The notes under the pieces were generated by a model. That model saw nothing but the letters and a program-made list of their open reading frames with translations, did not search any database and had not been told where the DNA came from. The position numbers were made by a program, and so were the translations under genes. This document shows, one piece after another, positions 62,028-64,000 of a DNA stretch of 64,000 bases (its first letter is position 1; the number at the start of each line of letters is the position of its first letter). This DNA is from CAYQJV01 sp964417925 (GTDB taxonomy: Bacteria > Hydrothermota > Tepidihabitantia > B3-TA06 > CAYQJV01), in contig CAYQJV010000004.1 of NCBI GenBank assembly GCA_964417925.1, positions 1 to 64,000 of the forward strand, given 5' to 3'.

Positions 62028-62055
62028 ATTTTATCAATTTTTTTATATCTGTCAA
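62028..62055 (-). promoter_or_regulatory. Promoter of the NtrC-type regulator, near-leaderless
   Basis: Minus-strand TTGACA (62050-62055), a 16-nt spacer and TAAAAT (62028-62033), with ATG 62020 7 nt downstream. Confidence 0.7.
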
Positions 62056-62061
62056 TTTAAT

Positions 62062-62829
62062 CTATAATCCGCAAACTATTATCTGTTTTTTCCTTTTTAC
62101 TGGATGTTCAATAAAATCTACCTTAACTCCCCATACATTTTTTAATAGTTCTTTATTTATCACCTCCTCAGGATGACCTTTTTTCACAATCCTTCCTTTA
62201 TCTATTACCATAACCTCATCACAGTATAATAACACATCATTTATGGAATGAGATACAAAGAGTATGGTTTTGTTTTTGCTCAAATCTTTAAGTAGTTGAA
62301 GAATAAAAACTCTATGATAGAGATCAAGATGATTGGTAGGTTCATCCAATAACAGCACAGGAGTATCCTGAGCCAATGCTCTTGCAATGACAACCAGCCT
62401 CCTCTCACCACTTGATATTTCCAAAATATTTTTATTAAAAAGTTCTTCTATACCAAGCATTTTCATCTTTTCCTTTGCAATTTCATAATCTTCTTTTTTA
62501 TACCTCTCACCTGGCCTCAAGTAAGGATTTCTTCCTGATGCTACTACATATCCACAAGGAAGATTCAAAAAGAAACCAGGTTCCTGAGAAACATAGGAAA
62601 CAATGGATGCAATTTCTCTAATCTTGTAATTTTGAATTCTTTTTTCTGCTAAAAAAATCTCTCCTTTTAAAGGTTTTAGAATTCCAAGCATTATTTTTAA
62701 AAGAGTAGACTTTCCTGCGCCATTTGGACCAATTATTCCAGTAAGTTTGTATTTTTTTACTGAAAAAGAAACTCCTTTAAGCACTGGTTTTTTGTTATAG
62801 GAAAAATGTATGTTTTCCAATTTAAACAT
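62062..62829 (-). CDS. ABC transporter ATPase, iron-siderophore/cobalamin type
   Basis: A 255-aa FecE/BtuD-type ATPase: Walker A GPNGAGKSTLLK, Q-loop SYVSQEPGF, signature EISSGERRLVVIARAL (ISSGE in place of LSGGE), Walker B VLLLDEPTNHLD and switch His FVSHSIND. It powers the permease encoded immediately upstream (8-nt overlap). Confidence 0.92.
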   Translation of the reverse strand: MFKLENIHFSYNKKPVLKGVSFSVKKYKLTGIIGPNGAGKSTLLKIMLGILKPLKGEIFLAEKRIQNYKIREIASIVSYVSQEPGFFLNLPCGYVVASGRNPYLRPGERYKKEDYEIAKEKMKMLGIEELFNKNILEISSGERRLVVIARALAQDTPVLLLDEPTNHLDLYHRVFILQLLKDLSKNKTILFVSHSINDVLLYCDEVMVIDKGRIVKKGHPEEVINKELLKNVWGVKVDFIEHPVKRKKQIIVCGL

Positions 62830-63763
62830 CTGTATATCCTGTTTTGCTTAATAAAAATATAAAAAAGGGAACGCCTATGAATGAGGTGACCACACTTAAA
62901 GGAAGTTCAAAAGGAAATAGAGTTCTTGCAGGAATGTCTGAAAGTAAAAGTAAAAGTCCACCTATGATAAAAGATGCTGGAAGTACTTTTATATGTTTTT
63001 CTCCAAGAACAAGCCTTGCAATCTGGGGAACCACCAATCCCACAAAACTTATGCTCCCAGCAAAAGCAACTGCAATTCCTGTTATAATAGAGGTTGCAAA
63101 AAACATCTCTGTAAGCAGTCTTCTCCAGTCAACACCTAAGGTATACATACTCTCTTTTTCAAAAGATGCTATATCAAGTTCCCTATGTTTAAACAAAAGG
63201 AATACCACAATTCCAATAACCACTACAATAAATGCAATACTTACAAGTATTGTATCTTTTGTAAAGATAAATCCTAAATTTCCCATCAATGCGTATATTA
63301 TCTCTGCTAAAGGTCTTTTAGAAATTGCCATAAAGATCATTATTCCTCCAGATAATAAGAAATTAATTGCAATCCCTGCAAGAACAAGATACAGCTCTGC
63401 ATTTTTAAATCCAGAGGCTATCAAGTATACTATTAACATGGTTAAAAAAGCTCCAGCAAAACCAAAAACAGGTCTTAAGAATAAGGGAATGTAAAAAAAC
63501 AGAGAAAAAAGTGCAAGAAAAAATACGCCTCCGGTAGCTGAACCAAGGAAATAAGGATCTACAAGTCTATTTTTGAACACCCCTTGAAGTACTGCACCAG
63601 AGATACCAAGAATACCTCCTACAAAAATACCCAGTAATATTCTTGGAAGTCTGATACCTAAAATTATTTCTTTATCTGTTATAACTCCAGATGGGCCTAT
63701 AAATAAGGAGATAAAACCCACCAAAATAAGAAACAAAAACAAAAAAAAGAGTTTCCTCTGCAA
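62822..63763 (-). CDS. FecCD/BtuC-family ABC transporter permease
   Basis: A 313-aa polytopic protein with about nine to ten TM helices. LGIRLPRILLGIFVGGILGI, SGAVLQGVFKNRLVDPYFLG and FVGLVVPQIARLVLGEKHIK (coupling helix) are family signatures. It imports iron chelates or corrinoids in a dimer with the ATPase. The start follows the binding-protein gene by 1 nt. Confidence 0.92.
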   Translation of the reverse strand: MQRKLFFLFLFLILVGFISLFIGPSGVITDKEIILGIRLPRILLGIFVGGILGISGAVLQGVFKNRLVDPYFLGSATGGVFFLALFSLFFYIPLFLRPVFGFAGAFLTMLIVYLIASGFKNAELYLVLAGIAINFLLSGGIMIFMAISKRPLAEIIYALMGNLGFIFTKDTILVSIAFIVVVIGIVVFLLFKHRELDIASFEKESMYTLGVDWRRLLTEMFFATSIITGIAVAFAGSISFVGLVVPQIARLVLGEKHIKVLPASFIIGGLLLLLSDIPARTLFPFELPLSVVTSFIGVPFFIFLLSKTGYTDV

Positions 63764-63764
63764 T

Positions 63765-64000
63765 CTATTTTATTCTGTTTAAAACCTCTTTTAAGCCTTT
63801 TGCAAGCCGTGGTCCAGGTCTTAAAAGAAGAGAAGGATTTACATCTGTAATGAGATTTGCTTTTTGTATTGCTTTCATTTTTTCCCAACCAGGTCTTTTT
63901 AGGATATCTTCTTTTTCTACAGGATGAAGGACAATTATAACATCAGGGTTTCTCTTTATCACCTGCTCAGGATTTACAATAGGATATTTACCTTGAAGAT
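63765..64000 (-). CDS. Periplasmic binding protein C-terminus, BtuF/FhuD-like (partial)
   Basis: Only the C-terminal 77 codons are in the window: KYPIVNPEQVIKRNPDVIIV, WEKMKAIQKANLITDVN and SLLLRPGPRLAKGLKEV, the end of a class III (TroA-like) binding protein for siderophores or vitamin B12. The frame is open through the right edge. It completes the binding protein-permease-ATPase order. Confidence 0.88.
   Translation of the reverse strand, partial: LQGKYPIVNPEQVIKRNPDVIIVLHPVEKEDILKRPGWEKMKAIQKANLITDVNPSLLLRPGPRLAKGLKEVLNRIK

Noticed and set aside
1..64000. CRISPR array, prophage, rRNA operon or complete IS element
   Set aside because: No regular spaced repeats, phage genes, rRNA or intact transposase were seen.

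Overview
The window is A+T-rich DNA from a Gram-negative bacterium. Outer-membrane proteins (an Omp85/D15-like barrel and a Wzi-like barrel), a complete peptidoglycan/division cluster with a meso-DAP-type MurE, and secreted FG-GAP/VCBS proteins with a C-terminal sorting-like tail all point to a diderm. The mix resembles genomes of FCB-related candidate phyla such as WOR-3, but the assignment is inference and no rRNA gene is present to test it.

Layout. 0-2.3 kb holds two damaged toxin-antitoxin loci (AbiEi/AbiEii and HTH-MntA-HepT) with a MITE-like inverted-repeat element between them. 2.5-12.8 kb holds ordinary genes: a small lipoprotein, a TPR protein, tRNA-Arg(CCU), tRNA-Gly(UCC), a large beta-propeller lipoprotein, DUF3467, a CCA-adding-type nucleotidyltransferase, an M50 protease, FtsK, Mrp, a radical SAM protein and a 10-TM metal exporter-like protein. 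12.9-16.8 kb is accessory: two small membrane proteins, a winged-helix regulator, an outer-membrane-like gene bracketed by a 16-bp inverted repeat, a methyltransferase and a TrmO fusion, nearly all broken by single-base homopolymer indels. 16.8-22.9 kb is intact (phosphatase, a phosphoesterase-thioredoxin-CcdA fusion, MnmG, pyrimidine-nucleoside phosphorylase). 38.0-22.9 kb on the minus strand is one dcw operon, mraZ-rsmH-ftsL-ftsI-murE-murF-mraY-murD-ftsW-murG-murC-murB-ftsA-ftsZ, with a promoter and three MraZ-type boxes at its head; ftsQ and ddl are missing from their usual places. 38.1-49.1 kb carries D-amino acid transaminase, thiD, a creatininase-family protein, an envelope operon (TPR, HNH, Omp85, Wzi-like, UbiA, UppP) headed by tRNA-Ala, a cyclophilin, a phosphate butyryltransferase-like enzyme and FabH. 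55.9-49.1 kb is a second tRNA-headed unit: tRNA-Arg(ACG), tadA, tRNA-Ser(CGA), M6 metalloprotease, a membrane protein, nadB and two small proteins. 62.0-56.0 kb is a signalling block (NtrC-type regulator, TPR-thioredoxin protein, beta-propeller histidine kinase, CheY-like regulator), again rich in homopolymer frameshifts. The right edge has an iron/B12-type ABC importer.

Two general patterns stand out. First, promoters are very regular: TTGACW, a 16-nt spacer, TAWAAT; at many genes the ATG lies only 5-8 nt after the -10 box, so the mRNA should be leaderless. Second, four of the five tRNA genes are followed on the same strand by a protein gene with little or no room for a promoter, so the tRNA promoter probably drives the protein genes. 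The most distinctive case is tRNA-Arg(ACG) immediately followed by tadA, the enzyme that makes inosine in that tRNA's anticodon.
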